Shown: positions 52,854 to 62,879, numbered from the stretch's first letter. The stretch is 64,000 nt of DNA from Actinomycetota bacterium (GCA_016870865.1 VGAC01000002.1:89792-153791), one strand, 5' to 3'. The notes: generated from the letters alone by a model not told the origin. Program-made: numbers and translations.

Positions 52854-55286
52854 TCAGAGGATCTGAACCACAACCGAAAGCGTTTGCGCCGGAAATGCGC
52901 CGGATTTGGCGACCGAGAGGCGCAGTTTGCACGACTTTCCCGTTGCAGGCGCAACCACCGTGCGACCCACGACACGACATCCGCCCGAGAGCGCGCGCCA
53001 CGTCACCTTGCCCTTCGAGTTGGTCGTCGCGATCTCGACGAGCAACGCACTCGTCCCCCGCCGCATCGCGTTGGCGGTCTGGCGTAGGCCGCCGACGAGG
53101 ACCGTCGACGATGTCGCGGCTTCCGACGAATCGGCAAGCGTCGTTGCCTCGACCGTGTACGACGCCCTCGAGGCGTTCTTCAACTTCGACACCCTGCACT
53201 TCAACGCCGTCGTCGTACACACCACCGCGCCGGTCGCATCCTTCACCACGTATCCCGTGAAGTAACCCGCGGGTGCGACGCCGAGAACACGCGCCTCGGT
53301 CCAGCGCAGGTCGACCCGCGTGTTGCCGGGAGTAACCGAGGAGAAAACCGGTTCGTACTCCCACGGCAACTTCGGCGCAACCTGCGCCGATGCCAACGAT
53401 GCGGTCGTGCCGGCGTCGTTCGTCGCCGACACGCTGAACGTGTACTTCGTTCCCACGCTCAAGCCCGTCACCACACACGAAAATTCTTCACCCGTCGTCG
53501 AACACGTCCTCGACTCCGGGGTCGACGTCACCGTGTAGGTCGTGATTGCGAGGCCACCATTGTCACTGGGTGCAGTCCACGACACCTCGACTTCGCCGTT
53601 GCCCGCGGTCGTCGTCGGCGTGCCGGGAGCCAGCGGCGGCGCACCTGCCGACAACGTCTTTGCCGCCGACGATGCGCCCGAGCCCGCACTGTTCGTCGCC
53701 GCAACCGTGATCGCATACGTCGTGCCCGCCACCAAACCCGACAATCGGCACGTCGAAGCCGCCGACACACACGTCACCGATGTACCGCCCGTCACCGTGG
53801 CTGTTGCCGTGTAGCTGGTGATGGCCAAACCACTCGACGACTCGGGTGCTTCCCACGTCACGTCGATCTCCGTACGTGATGCACGCGTCACGGTGACGTT
53901 GCGCGGCGCGCTCGGCGGACAGTTCGACGCGCACGTGTACAAGAGCAGATTTGGTGACGGCTTTGCACCCCGGGCGATCAGTGTCACGGCATTCGGCGTT
54001 GCCGTCGCAAGGACCTGGGATGTCACCTCGGCGGGCGTGGCCGTCGGGGTCGACTGCAACAACATTGCGATTGCACCCGCTACGAAAGGAGCAGCCATCG
54101 AGGTGCCCGACTTGTTGTAGCTGCCGGTGTCTGCGTACTTTCCGACGAAGGAATCAGGATTTTTGGCTTGTTCCACGGTCAGTCCATCGACCGGCCAAGC
54201 CGACCTGATGTTGGTTCCGGGCGCAAAGATGTCCACACACGGGCCGTGGTTCGAGTACGTCGCCTCATCGTCTTCTCGGGTGAAGACACCGCTGCTCACC
54301 CCACCCGTCGCCCCGACGGTGAGAATTCCGGCGGTCTGTGGTGTTCGTTTGGATGTACACGCGGGACTCAAGGACGTTTGCGTCGTGGCAAAGTCGACGT
54401 AGCCATTCGTAGTCGTCAAAGTGCCGCTGTTCCCCGCGGCGGCCACCACTGCGATTCCATCAGCCACCACGGCGCGCACTTGCGCATCGAGTGCGTCGGA
54501 CTGGATCGCGGTGCCGAGGCTGAGGTTCACGACCGCAGGTTCGTTTGGGTCATGGTCGGCGATGACCCACTGCATGCCCGCGACGAAGGCTGACACCACC
54601 GTGCCACCATCGCAAATGGCCTGCGAACCGCCCGGGAAAATCTTCACCGGAACGATCGTGGAACGCTTGGCAACCCCATAAGTCGTTCCCGCGGCAACAC
54701 CGGACACGTGTGTGCCATGACCACAGTCGTCGTCGGTCGATGACAGCGTGTGTGTCGGTCCACTCGGACCCATGACGATCGGCGAGACGTAGTGGCCCGT
54801 CGCAACTCGTCCGGTGAACTGCGAGTGACTGCGGCGAATTCCGGTGTCGAGAACGTAGATGTTCACCCCGAAGCCGTCGGCGGCGTACCGAAACTTGCGA
54901 TCCAAAATTGGGGAGATTTGGTCGATGCGATCGAGGCCCCAGTTGTCTGTCGACTGCGAGATCGCTATCGACTGTTCCGTGGCGACCTTGACGATGCTGT
55001 CGGGCTCGACCCAACGCACGCCGGGTCGCCGGCGGATGTCGGCGAGCCCGTCGGCGTCAAAGTTGGCCACCACCAGGTCGACCGCTCCCTTCAATTCCAT
55101 ATTTATTTCCACGTCGCGCGCTTCGAGGTGGTCGGCCACGACGTCGACGGCCTGGTCGCCATTCACAACGACGATGTAGGCAAGAACCTCATCTCGGGCC
55201 TCGACCGACGTCGCGACGCTGACCGCACCGGCAGCGAGCAGCGCGCCAAAGAGACACCGGACGCGACGCGGGTGAAAAGGCTCCAC
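52854..55286 (-). CDS. secreted subtilisin-like serine protease with fibronectin type III domains
   Basis: Secreted S8A protease of 810 aa. A signal peptide (about 1-30) and an I9-like propeptide (about 33-105) precede the catalytic domain. The triad is complete: Asp147 (YVLDTGI), His190 (CGHGTHVSG) and Ser396 (SGTSMAAP), with oxyanion Asn286. Three fibronectin-type segments follow (about 458-550, 555-640, 645-740), then a C-terminal beta-rich domain (to 810). It lies 18 bp after the tandem subtilase gene on the same strand and is probably co-transcribed. Confidence 0.88.
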   Translation of the reverse strand: MEPFHPRRVRCLFGALLAAGAVSVATSVEARDEVLAYIVVVNGDQAVDVVADHLEARDVEINMELKGAVDLVVANFDADGLADIRRRPGVRWVEPDSIVKVATEQSIAISQSTDNWGLDRIDQISPILDRKFRYAADGFGVNIYVLDTGIRRSHSQFTGRVATGHYVSPIVMGPSGPTHTLSSTDDDCGHGTHVSGVAAGTTYGVAKRSTIVPVKIFPGGSQAICDGGTVVSAFVAGMQWVIADHDPNEPAVVNLSLGTAIQSDALDAQVRAVVADGIAVVAAAGNSGTLTTTNGYVDFATTQTSLSPACTSKRTPQTAGILTVGATGGVSSGVFTREDDEATYSNHGPCVDIFAPGTNIRSAWPVDGLTVEQAKNPDSFVGKYADTGSYNKSGTSMAAPFVAGAIAMLLQSTPTATPAEVTSQVLATATPNAVTLIARGAKPSPNLLLYTCASNCPPSAPRNVTVTRASRTEIDVTWEAPESSSGLAITSYTATATVTGGTSVTCVSAASTCRLSGLVAGTTYAITVAATNSAGSGASSAAKTLSAGAPPLAPGTPTTTAGNGEVEVSWTAPSDNGGLAITTYTVTSTPESRTCSTTGEEFSCVVTGLSVGTKYTFSVSATNDAGTTASLASAQVAPKLPWEYEPVFSSVTPGNTRVDLRWTEARVLGVAPAGYFTGYVVKDATGAVVCTTTALKCRVSKLKNASRASYTVEATTLADSSEAATSSTVLVGGLRQTANAMRRGTSALLVEIATTNSKGKVTWRALSGGCRVVGRTVVAPATGKSCKLRLSVAKSGAFPAQTLSVVVQIL

Positions 55287-55304
55287 TAGACGATGCTAGA
55301 CACG

Positions 55305-58300
55305 TCACTTGGTCGATGAGGCACGCACGGTGACGCGCTTTTTGCCGATGCCCTTGGACTTGAGCAGAAGCACTCGCTTCTTTGTCCGGAGAATCTTCTT
55401 TCCATCGACGAAAACGTCGACGGACCCTCGTGCATTCGAGATGCGCACGAGCACTTGATCGGCACTCGAGCGCACGACCGTAGCTTGCGGCCCCGTGACG
55501 TCGAGTATACCGATGTCACTTGCTTGATAGCGCAACTGTTCGTTGGGCGACTGTTGAACCGTTTCGTTTGCGCGGGCGATCGTTGTCGGGGCCGAAGTTT
55601 CGACGGCAGCGGGAACCGTCGTCGCGGGCGCCGTTGTTGCGGGCACCGTCGTCGCGGGCACCGTCGTCGCGGGCGCCGTCGTCGCGGGCACCGTCGTCGC
55701 GGGCACCGTCGTCGCGGGCACCGTTGTTGGTGCTGGCGTCGCCGGCACAGTTGTCACGGTGGTTGTTGGTGCCGGCGTCGTCGGCGTGCTGGCACCCGAT
55801 GCGTTGGTGCCAGACCCGACGTAGACAAGAAGGTTCGGCGAGCCGGTGCCGGGACCGACGACGACGTTGCGTGTTGCCCGAGCCGTGAGCACTCCTGCGA
55901 CCTCCGCAGGGCTAAGCAGAGGGGCGGCATCGAGAATCAGGGCAGCGGCACCTGCCACGTGCGGAGACGCCATCGAAGTGCCGGAGAGAGTCGCCTCACT
56001 GCGGGCATCGACGATACCTGCGGAGAGGATGCCGCTACCCGGCGCGAAGACGTCGACGCATGAGCCGTAGTTCGAATAAGAGGCGCGCGCATCGGAGCGG
56101 TCGGTTGCACCGACCGTTACTGCCAGCGGCTCACTGCCCGGCGAGGTAAGACACGCATCGAGGGCGGAGTTGCCGGCTGCGACGACAACGGTGATCCCAT
56201 CGGCCACCGCCCGAGCGACTGCCTGGTTGAGGGCCACTGAGCTCGATCCGCCGAGGCTCAAGTTTGCCACTGCAGGCACACCGGCCTGGTGGTGAGAGAC
56301 GATCCAATCCAGACCGGCAACGACACCAGCGAGTGTTCCCGAGCCGAAGCAGTTCAGAACCTTGACCGGGATGATCGTCGCCTCGGGGGCGACGCCGAAG
56401 GTCTGGCCCGCCGCCGTGCCGGCAACGTGGGTACCGTGACCGTTGCAGTCAGTCGTGTCGTTCGGGTTGGGCGCGTTTTCGAGGGTGTTACGGCCCTGTA
56501 CGACGCGAGTGCCGAATTCGTTGTGCGAGGCAAGAACGCCGGTATCGACGACGTAGAGCGACACGGCGCGACCACTCGAGGTTCGTGTGATCATTCCGTC
56601 GAGGGGAAGCGTTCGCTGGTCGACGCGGTCGAGGCCCCAAGCGCGGGTTTGTACCGGCCGGTTGGTGGCGGTGTTCGGGGTGAACGTGACAGGCGGATTC
56701 GAAGCGGGGCCCTCACCTGCGGTGTTGCGCGCAACAACCGTGACCGAATACGTCGTTCCATTCTCGAGACCTTTGATCAGACAGTGCAGACCGGCCGTGG
56801 TGCACGATGCCGCTCCCGGTTGTGCGGTCGCGGTGTAGGTGATTGTTCCGCTGCCGAGCGTCGACGGCGCCTCCCATTTGACGAGGCCCGAGCCATCAAG
56901 TGCGTTCACGGTGACCGACCGGGGCTCGGTCGGCCTGGTCGAGTAGTCGACGGCGGTGAATGCCCACGACAGTTTCACCTGCCCCTTCGTGCCACCCCAT
57001 CCGTCGACTGCAATGTTGTAGCGGGTTCCGCCGAGCACCTCTATTTCGACCCGGCTCCAGAGTTGACCGTTGACGGGAGAGTGGTCGTCGTTTGTGGCGC
57101 GGGCCGTCAAAGAACCAACCGCGGTTCCCGTGTACACGCCGAGCAAAGTGTCAAAGTTGCTGGAGTAAGCGGCCCCTCTAGTCGAGCCCGTCGAGACGAC
57201 GAGTGTTCCGTCTGCCGGCGCGGTCCAGCGATACCAGAGCGATGCCGACCCTCCCGAGCCGCCGTGCGTTGGCTCGTAGGCCTCGCGGGTGGCGTGGACG
57301 TTCGATGCCTCGATGAGTCCGCCCGCACCGCTGATCGACTCGGCGTTTGCAAAACCGTCGTTCGCGGGTCGCGGCACGGTGGTCGTCGTGGTGGGTGCGA
57401 CCGTCGTCGTCGTGGTCGGTGCGACTGTCGTGGTCGGTGCGACCGTCGTGGTCGGTGCGACCGTCGTGGTCGGTGCGACCGTCGTGGTGGGTGCGACCGT
57501 CGTGGTGGGTGCGACCGTCGTCGTGGGTGCGACCGTCGTGGTCGGTGCGACCGTCGTGGTGGGTGCGACCGTCGTGGGTGACGGCGTGTTGGTGGAACCG
57601 GTGTAGAGCAACTTGTTGGGCGAACCAACGCCAACCGAGCCAAGCACGCTCGTGGTCGCGTCATTGACGATCCACGACGCGACCTGCGTTGGGCTGAAAG
57701 TGGGGTTTGCACCGAGGACCAGTGCCGCAACACCGGCGACGTGCGGCGCCGCCATCGAGGTGCCACTGAGGGTGCGCATGAGCGTGTCACTCCTGTTGGA
57801 TGCGGAGGCGATGCTCACACCGGGTGCGAAGACGTCGAGACAGGTTCCCCAGTTGGAAAACCGGGCACGCACATCGAGCGAATCCGATGCACCGACGGTG
57901 AGGGCCGAGGTCTCGCTGGCCGGAGACGTATTGCAGGCGTTGGCGTTGGAGTTGCCCGCCGCCACAGTGAAAGTGACCCCGTCGGCCACTCCACGTGCGA
58001 CGGCGGCGTTCAACATGGCTGACCTTGTTCCACCAAGACTGAGATTCGCAACCGCAGGTTGGCCGGCCGCGTGATCGGCAATGATCCAGTCGATACCTGC
58101 GATGACAACTGATATCCATCCTCTGCCGGTGCAACCCAGGACACGCACGGGCACAACCGTTGCCGACTTTGCGACACCCGCAGTGACCCCCGCGATTGTG
58201 CCGGCCACATGGGTACCGTGACCGTGGCAGTCGTCGGTGCCCCTGCCGTCACGCACGCCGTCGTAGCCGGCAACAACTCGACCCCCGAACTCGACGTGGG

Positions 58301-58967
58301 TCGGACGTACGCCGGTGTCGACCACATAGGCACGCACTCCGTTGGCGCCATTGTCGTAGGTGAAAGTTCGATCGAGTGGTAGGCGGCGCTGGTCGATGCG
58401 GTCGAGGCCCCACGACACGGGAGACAACTGTGTGCCCGATGTCAGAACGAGTGCGTCGGGTTCGATCGAGATGACATTCGGGTCGCTGGACAGGGCCACA
58501 TACGCCTCGGCCGTCAGGTCTGCAGCGAAACCCGTGAGCGCCTGCCGGTACGTCAGCACGTCGGTCGCACCGACAGCCGACGCCGCAGCGAGGGCACTGG
58601 CACCCGAACGCAGTTGCACGATGTAACGACCGGGGGATGCGGCAACACGGACCGTCGAGTTGGGTTCGATCGCGACGACATCGGCGTCGTTGCGCAAACG
58701 GCGCACATCGGCGGCGTCGAGCGTTGCGACAAAGCCATCGACGGCGTCGGAGAACACATCGGACACGTCGTTGCCGAGTGCGCGCTCTTTGCGGGCCTTT
58801 GCACCAGCATCCACGTCGGAGTCGAATGTGACGACGTAGTCCCCTGCAACGGGGGTCGCACTTACCGTCGAGGCAAGAGGTACGACGACGGGAACGAGCG
58901 AGCCCACCAGACCACCCACGATGGCGGCGGACAGACGTCTTCGGGCGCTCCTCACAACGCCCAACAT
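55305..58967 (-). CDS. secreted protein with two complete subtilisin catalytic domains
   Basis: Protein of 1220 aa with a signal peptide (about 1-38). Two I9-like propeptide segments follow (about 43-108 and 113-172). S8 domain 1 has Asp217, His250, Asn339 and Ser404. Next come a PTTTVA repeat linker (about 463-534), a PPC/jelly-roll-type domain (about 535-672) and a fibronectin-type domain (about 680-765). S8 domain 2 has Asp808, His844, Asn933 and Ser998. A PATTV repeat (about 1073-1120) and a basic beta-rich C-terminal domain end the protein. Both triads look active. ATG 58967 starts the signal peptide; the frame from 59306 adds 113 unrelated residues across the divergent gene. Confidence 0.88.
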   Translation of the reverse strand: MLGVVRSARRRLSAAIVGGLVGSLVPVVVPLASTVSATPVAGDYVVTFDSDVDAGAKARKERALGNDVSDVFSDAVDGFVATLDAADVRRLRNDADVVAIEPNSTVRVAASPGRYIVQLRSGASALAAASAVGATDVLTYRQALTGFAADLTAEAYVALSSDPNVISIEPDALVLTSGTQLSPVSWGLDRIDQRRLPLDRTFTYDNGANGVRAYVVDTGVRPTHVEFGGRVVAGYDGVRDGRGTDDCHGHGTHVAGTIAGVTAGVAKSATVVPVRVLGCTGRGWISVVIAGIDWIIADHAAGQPAVANLSLGGTRSAMLNAAVARGVADGVTFTVAAGNSNANACNTSPASETSALTVGASDSLDVRARFSNWGTCLDVFAPGVSIASASNRSDTLMRTLSGTSMAAPHVAGVAALVLGANPTFSPTQVASWIVNDATTSVLGSVGVGSPNKLLYTGSTNTPSPTTVAPTTTVAPTTTVAPTTTVAPTTTVAPTTTVAPTTTVAPTTTVAPTTTVAPTTTTTVAPTTTTTVPRPANDGFANAESISGAGGLIEASNVHATREAYEPTHGGSGGSASLWYRWTAPADGTLVVSTGSTRGAAYSSNFDTLLGVYTGTAVGSLTARATNDDHSPVNGQLWSRVEIEVLGGTRYNIAVDGWGGTKGQVKLSWAFTAVDYSTRPTEPRSVTVNALDGSGLVKWEAPSTLGSGTITYTATAQPGAASCTTAGLHCLIKGLENGTTYSVTVVARNTAGEGPASNPPVTFTPNTATNRPVQTRAWGLDRVDQRTLPLDGMITRTSSGRAVSLYVVDTGVLASHNEFGTRVVQGRNTLENAPNPNDTTDCNGHGTHVAGTAAGQTFGVAPEATIIPVKVLNCFGSGTLAGVVAGLDWIVSHHQAGVPAVANLSLGGSSSVALNQAVARAVADGITVVVAAGNSALDACLTSPGSEPLAVTVGATDRSDARASYSNYGSCVDVFAPGSGILSAGIVDARSEATLSGTSMASPHVAGAAALILDAAPLLSPAEVAGVLTARATRNVVVGPGTGSPNLLVYVGSGTNASGASTPTTPAPTTTVTTVPATPAPTTVPATTVPATTVPATTAPATTVPATTVPATTAPATTVPAAVETSAPTTIARANETVQQSPNEQLRYQASDIGILDVTGPQATVVRSSADQVLVRISNARGSVDVFVDGKKILRTKKRVLLLKSKGIGKKRVTVRASSTK
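55611..55730 (-). repeat. in-frame PATTVPATT-coding tandem repeat
   Basis: About eight near-identical 15-bp units encode Pro-Ala-Thr-Thr-Val/Ala in the tandem subtilase. It is a coding low-complexity linker, likely a flexible and possibly glycosylated spacer. Confidence 0.85.
57378..57578 (-). repeat. in-frame 18-bp tandem repeat coding Val-Ala-Pro-Thr-Thr-Thr
   Basis: Ten copies of Val-Ala-Pro followed by threonines, each in an 18-bp unit with a few silent changes. It links the first catalytic domain to the PPC-type domain. Copy number is probably variable between strains through slippage. Confidence 0.9.
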
Positions 58968-59082
58968 TAGGCAAAAAATGTCGGAAAGTCCGCTCGGATG
59001 TCCCCGGGCTGCGGGACGGCGGGGTTTCCCCCATCCGCGGTGAACCCGCGGCCGAAGTAGACCGACATTACGCTCATCTGTG

Positions 59083-60405
59083 ATGTCTGGACGCAGATGG
59101 GGGGCGTGGCGCGTGGTGCCCCCGCTGCTGTTGCTCACGCTCGGGGCGTGCGGGTCATCGAGCGGCACGGGACCTGCGCCGACGGGCCTGGGCCCCACGG
59201 CAAAGGTGGCCCCGCAAACCACTCTCGCGTCGATGCTTCCGGCATCGGGAACGATTCCGCTCGCACAAATCGGGGACGTCGTGCGCGGTGATGATCTGGT
59301 TGCCACGGCTCAGCGCGCCTTGCAGGCATGGCGCGATGCACCGGCCGAGTGTCTGCCCTCGAAAGCCGAGGCGTTGGCGGCACGTGATCAGTTGATTCGC
59401 GTCGAGACCTACCTCGGCAACGTGCGCGGCGCGGCCGGTGACCTCCTCAACGCAGCCGCGTACAAAGAGCTCATTGATGTTGAGGCTGCTTACCGATCAT
59501 ATGTGGCCACGCGCAAATTCATCGTGTGCGGGGAATCGGAGGCGATCGAGTCGTCATCACCCACAATCCGAACGACCATCCCCGGCGGCACCACGAAGGG
59601 TCTTACCGCCGGCGGCATCACCGAAGTCGTCCTCACCATCACCGGTACACCGAAGGTCGACCGCGAGTTCATCGTCGCCGACATCGGCACGCCGTGCGAC
59701 GGACTGAGCGCGAACACGACATTCCTCGTCAACTCACAGGACGCGTCGGGTCGCTGGGTGATCACCGACATCGTCGTCGACGCACAAGGCGCCACCCGTG
59801 CGGCGGTGATTCCGACGCGTGCGGGGCCGGGTGCCGTTGAATATCTCGCGTATTGCGGGACGCTCGACAAGCGCCACGGAGTCGTGACCTACCGGGTCTC
59901 ACCCACGGGTGACACCACCACGACGCAACCCTCACCAACGACAACCGACCCCTCGACACCGCTTCAGGTTGTAACCCTCGCCGAGGAAACGTCGGTGATC
60001 GTCGACCCACGCGCAGTCGAGGTGGCCATCGAACCAGAGAGTGTCACGGCCTTCCTTGACGCCAACGAAGCCGCAGGAGGTGTCGTGATCGCCCGACTGA
60101 ACCTGGGTGATTGGGTTGCACTGCGCGAGTCGGCAGTCACATGGATGCCGATTGGCCCCGGCGACGCTGGCCTTGAACTGCGCATCGTGGGTGCGAAGGT
60201 TGCGGTGCAGCGAACGCTGCGCGTGGCGGCCCCGAGCACCTCGACGACGTCGGCTTCAACGACGCAACCCTCACCGGCAACGACCGGCGCGGCCGTGCGG
60301 GGCGAAACGGGCGGTGATGGGGACACCACGCTGTGGGTGATCATCGGTCTGGTCGTCGTTGCGACGCTGACCGTGTTGGCGTCGCGCCTGCGCCCGCGGC
60401 GCTGA
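59083..60405 (+). CDS. surface lipoprotein with a C-terminal membrane anchor
   Basis: Protein of 440 aa (GTG 59080 is an adjacent alternative start). A lipoprotein signal (LLLTLGAC) is followed by a helical segment (about 70-150), a beta-rich region and a Thr/Pro-rich linker (TTTTQPSPTTTDPS). A second domain, another Ser/Thr linker and a C-terminal membrane helix (WVIIGLVVVATLTVLA) with a basic end complete it. Having both a lipobox and a C-terminal anchor is unusual. It diverges from the tandem subtilase with a short shared upstream region. Function unknown. Confidence 0.65.
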   Translation: MSGRRWGAWRVVPPLLLLTLGACGSSSGTGPAPTGLGPTAKVAPQTTLASMLPASGTIPLAQIGDVVRGDDLVATAQRALQAWRDAPAECLPSKAEALAARDQLIRVETYLGNVRGAAGDLLNAAAYKELIDVEAAYRSYVATRKFIVCGESEAIESSSPTIRTTIPGGTTKGLTAGGITEVVLTITGTPKVDREFIVADIGTPCDGLSANTTFLVNSQDASGRWVITDIVVDAQGATRAAVIPTRAGPGAVEYLAYCGTLDKRHGVVTYRVSPTGDTTTTQPSPTTTDPSTPLQVVTLAEETSVIVDPRAVEVAIEPESVTAFLDANEAAGGVVIARLNLGDWVALRESAVTWMPIGPGDAGLELRIVGAKVAVQRTLRVAAPSTSTTSASTTQPSPATTGAAVRGETGGDGDTTLWVIIGLVVVATLTVLASRLRPRR

Positions 60406-60547
60406 ACCCGTCGGTCTTCGTGTTCGGCGATTTCGCGACGGACTCACCCCCGGCGAGGTTGCGTACCGCGCCGATTGATCGGGCAGCGCACCGGCGAGGG
60501 TGACGACCGCGGTGGAGGCCGTCCCCCGAGTCGCCACACTGTCGGCG

Positions 60548-62191
60548 ATGAGCAGCATCGTCGTCTCTGATCTCGCCTACGCGCCACCGGGCGCCGACCA
60601 GATCTTCTTCGATGTCAACTTCGGTGTCTCACCGGGCGAACACGCGGCGATCGTCGGTGCCAACGGTGCGGGCAAGAGCACGATCCTCAAGATCCTCTCG
60701 GGTGTGTCGAGGGCCGATGAGGGCGACTTCACCGTCGGCGGGAACATGCTCTCGATGACACAGGACGTCGGCATGTCGCACCCCGACGACTCGCTGCGCG
60801 AAATGCTCATCGAAGTCGCACCAGGAGTTCTGCGCGATGCGGGTCGCGCACTGATCACCGCCGAGGCTGCACTTGCCGGCGGCATCGATGACGGCATGAA
60901 ATACGCCGAGGCACTGGGTGTGTGGGGCGACCTCGGTGGTTACGAACTCGAGGCGCGATGGGCCGCCGCCGCACAGCGCAGTGTGAAGACACCCGTCGAC
61001 GACTTCTCGCGGCGCAGAGTGTCGGAACTGTCGGGTGGCGAACGCAAACGCCTCGTGCTCGACCTTCTACTCACCTCCGGTGCCGACGTTTTGTTGCTCG
61101 ACGAACCCGACAACTACCTCGATATACCCGCGCGTGCGTGGCTCGAGGATCAGATTCGTTCGTGCCAGTCGACGATCCTCATGGTCAGCCACGACCGCGC
61201 GCTGCTCGAGCGCGTCGCGACAAAGATCATCGTCATCGAAGGTGCCGGCTGCTGGGTGCATGGCAGCTCGTACACCACTTTCCCCGAGGCCCGCGCGAAG
61301 CGTCAGGAGCAACTGGGCGACGACCTCAAGCGGTGGGAAACAGAGGAACGCCGGCTGTTCCATCACATGAAGATCATGAAGACGCGCGCCGCGCAGAACT
61401 TCAAGAACGCAACCAAGGCGAACGCGGCCGAAACCAGGTGGGAGAAGTTCGTGGCTGCGGGTCCTCCCCCGCCGCCCGTCCCCGACCAGCAGATTCATGT
61501 GCGCTTCCGCGGCAGCGACTCCGCGCGACGTGTGGTGAAGCTCGAAGACGTCGCCGTCGGCGACCTCTTCGCGCCGTTCTCGGAAGAAGTGCACTTTGGA
61601 GAGCGTGTCGGTCTCATCGGACCCAACGGCAGCGGCAAGACCCACATTCTCAACGCACTCAATGGGGAGACCGAGTCGCTGTCGGGAACCATCACGTTCG
61701 GGCCACGCACGTCGGTCGGCATGTTCACGCAGATCAACGACCGACCCGAGTTTGCCGGGCGCACGTGCATCGAGATCGTCCGGGACAGGCTGACGGATGA
61801 GGAAAAGTCGATGCGTGCGCTCGCCCGTTACGGACTGCGCAACCAGGCACGGCAGGAATTTCAGACCCTGTCGGGGGGACAAAAGGCCCGCCTGGAGATT
61901 CTCTCCCTCGAGCTCGACGGCCACAACGTGCTGCTGCTCGACGAGCCCACCGACAATCTCGACATCGATTCGTCCGAGGCACTAGAGCGGGCGCTCGACG
62001 GCTTCGAAGGGACGGTCATCGCTGTCAGCCACGACCGCAAGTTCCTTGCGCAGTTCGATCGCTACATCATGATCACCGACGAGGGCGGGGTGTTCGCTCT
62101 GCCCGACTTCGACGTTGCGATGACGGGTCTCGCTGAACCCGCGAAATTGGCGGGTGTGCGTCTTGCCAAGCCGCTGACAACCGGCCACTAA
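60548..62191 (+). CDS. ABC-F family ATPase
   Basis: Soluble ATPase of 547 aa with two nucleotide-binding domains: Walker A GANGAGKST and GPNGSGKTH, signatures LSGGERKRLVL and LSGGQKARLEI, and Walker B LLLDEPDNYLD and LLLDEPTDNLD. A linker rich in charged residues (about 250-330) is the P-site tRNA-interaction motif region. ABC-F proteins act on ribosomes and some protect against antibiotics. ATG 60548 is chosen over 60500. The 142 bp upstream hold no other gene. Confidence 0.9.
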   Translation: MSSIVVSDLAYAPPGADQIFFDVNFGVSPGEHAAIVGANGAGKSTILKILSGVSRADEGDFTVGGNMLSMTQDVGMSHPDDSLREMLIEVAPGVLRDAGRALITAEAALAGGIDDGMKYAEALGVWGDLGGYELEARWAAAAQRSVKTPVDDFSRRRVSELSGGERKRLVLDLLLTSGADVLLLDEPDNYLDIPARAWLEDQIRSCQSTILMVSHDRALLERVATKIIVIEGAGCWVHGSSYTTFPEARAKRQEQLGDDLKRWETEERRLFHHMKIMKTRAAQNFKNATKANAAETRWEKFVAAGPPPPPVPDQQIHVRFRGSDSARRVVKLEDVAVGDLFAPFSEEVHFGERVGLIGPNGSGKTHILNALNGETESLSGTITFGPRTSVGMFTQINDRPEFAGRTCIEIVRDRLTDEEKSMRALARYGLRNQARQEFQTLSGGQKARLEILSLELDGHNVLLLDEPTDNLDIDSSEALERALDGFEGTVIAVSHDRKFLAQFDRYIMITDEGGVFALPDFDVAMTGLAEPAKLAGVRLAKPLTTGH

Positions 62192-62853
62192 AGGCCCCTC
62201 AGGCGCCCCCGTTCGGCGTGCAGCTGCGCCAACAAGCGGTCGGTTGTTGCGTTGCACAGCGCGATGCCCCATTCGATGCGGAATTGCACCTCGTCGGCGA
62301 CGTCGGTGCCGTAGGCGAACCCCGAGTTTTTCTTGCGACCAGACACACCAAAGGTGCTGTATCCCGCTTCATTGTGCTCACACGCGATGACCTTCGCAAA
62401 CGGCCATTCGACGGTGTTCTTGGCGCCGAGGAACACCGCGCGACGGTTGGTTATGACAGTGTCGCCTTCCTCGATGAACGACAACGATTCTTCACCCGGC
62501 ACGCGGGTACCGCGAATGCCCCCCGTGTTGAGACGGATGCCCGCGAACAGCGGAAACGACACACCCCCGTACCCGCCCTGATAGGTGGCCGGTGCGCGAG
62601 TCGTTTCCATCAAAGCGGAGTTCTGGATGCGCGCAATCGCGAACTCTTCGGCCTTCAACACGAGTGAACCGTCGTCACCCTCGAACAAGCCGTCGAGGTC
62701 GCCCCGTGCGGATCGTTCGACCGCGTCGATCATGGTGTCGAGGAGGCCGATCTGTTCCTCGCGTTTGGCGGCCGACGCTGCGGCCTCGCGTTCGGCCGCT
62801 TGTTGCTCTTCGATGAATTTGCGCTCACGCCGTTTTGCAAAGAAGCCCACCAC
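62188..62853 (-). CDS. uncharacterised protein with charged coiled-coil N-terminus
   Basis: Protein of 221 aa, family not recognised. The N-terminal 60 residues are charged and helical (KRRERKFIEEQQAAEREAAA), compatible with a coiled coil. The rest is a beta-rich domain with FIEEGDTVITNRRAVFLG and NTVEWPFAKVIAC, resembling PH-like or GRAM-type bacterial domains. GTG 62853 (or 62850) is chosen because the longer frame covers the divergent ABC-F gene. It overlaps the convergent ABC-F gene at 60548 by 4 bp. Confidence 0.65.
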   Translation of the reverse strand: MVGFFAKRRERKFIEEQQAAEREAAASAAKREEQIGLLDTMIDAVERSARGDLDGLFEGDDGSLVLKAEEFAIARIQNSALMETTRAPATYQGGYGGVSFPLFAGIRLNTGGIRGTRVPGEESLSFIEEGDTVITNRRAVFLGAKNTVEWPFAKVIACEHNEAGYSTFGVSGRKKNSGFAYGTDVADEVQFRIEWGIALCNATTDRLLAQLHAERGRLRGL

Positions 62854-62879
62854 CCGAGCGTATGCAATCGGTGTCCTCG

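Noticed and set aside
57378-57578. CRISPR-like or minisatellite array
   Set aside because: The 18-bp units have no spacers and lie in frame within a protease linker, so it is a coding repeat.
56289-57581. 430-aa plus-strand frame rich in Arg/Gly/Cys repeats
   Set aside because: It is antisense of the tandem subtilase; its repeats are only the complement of the Thr/Pro linker.
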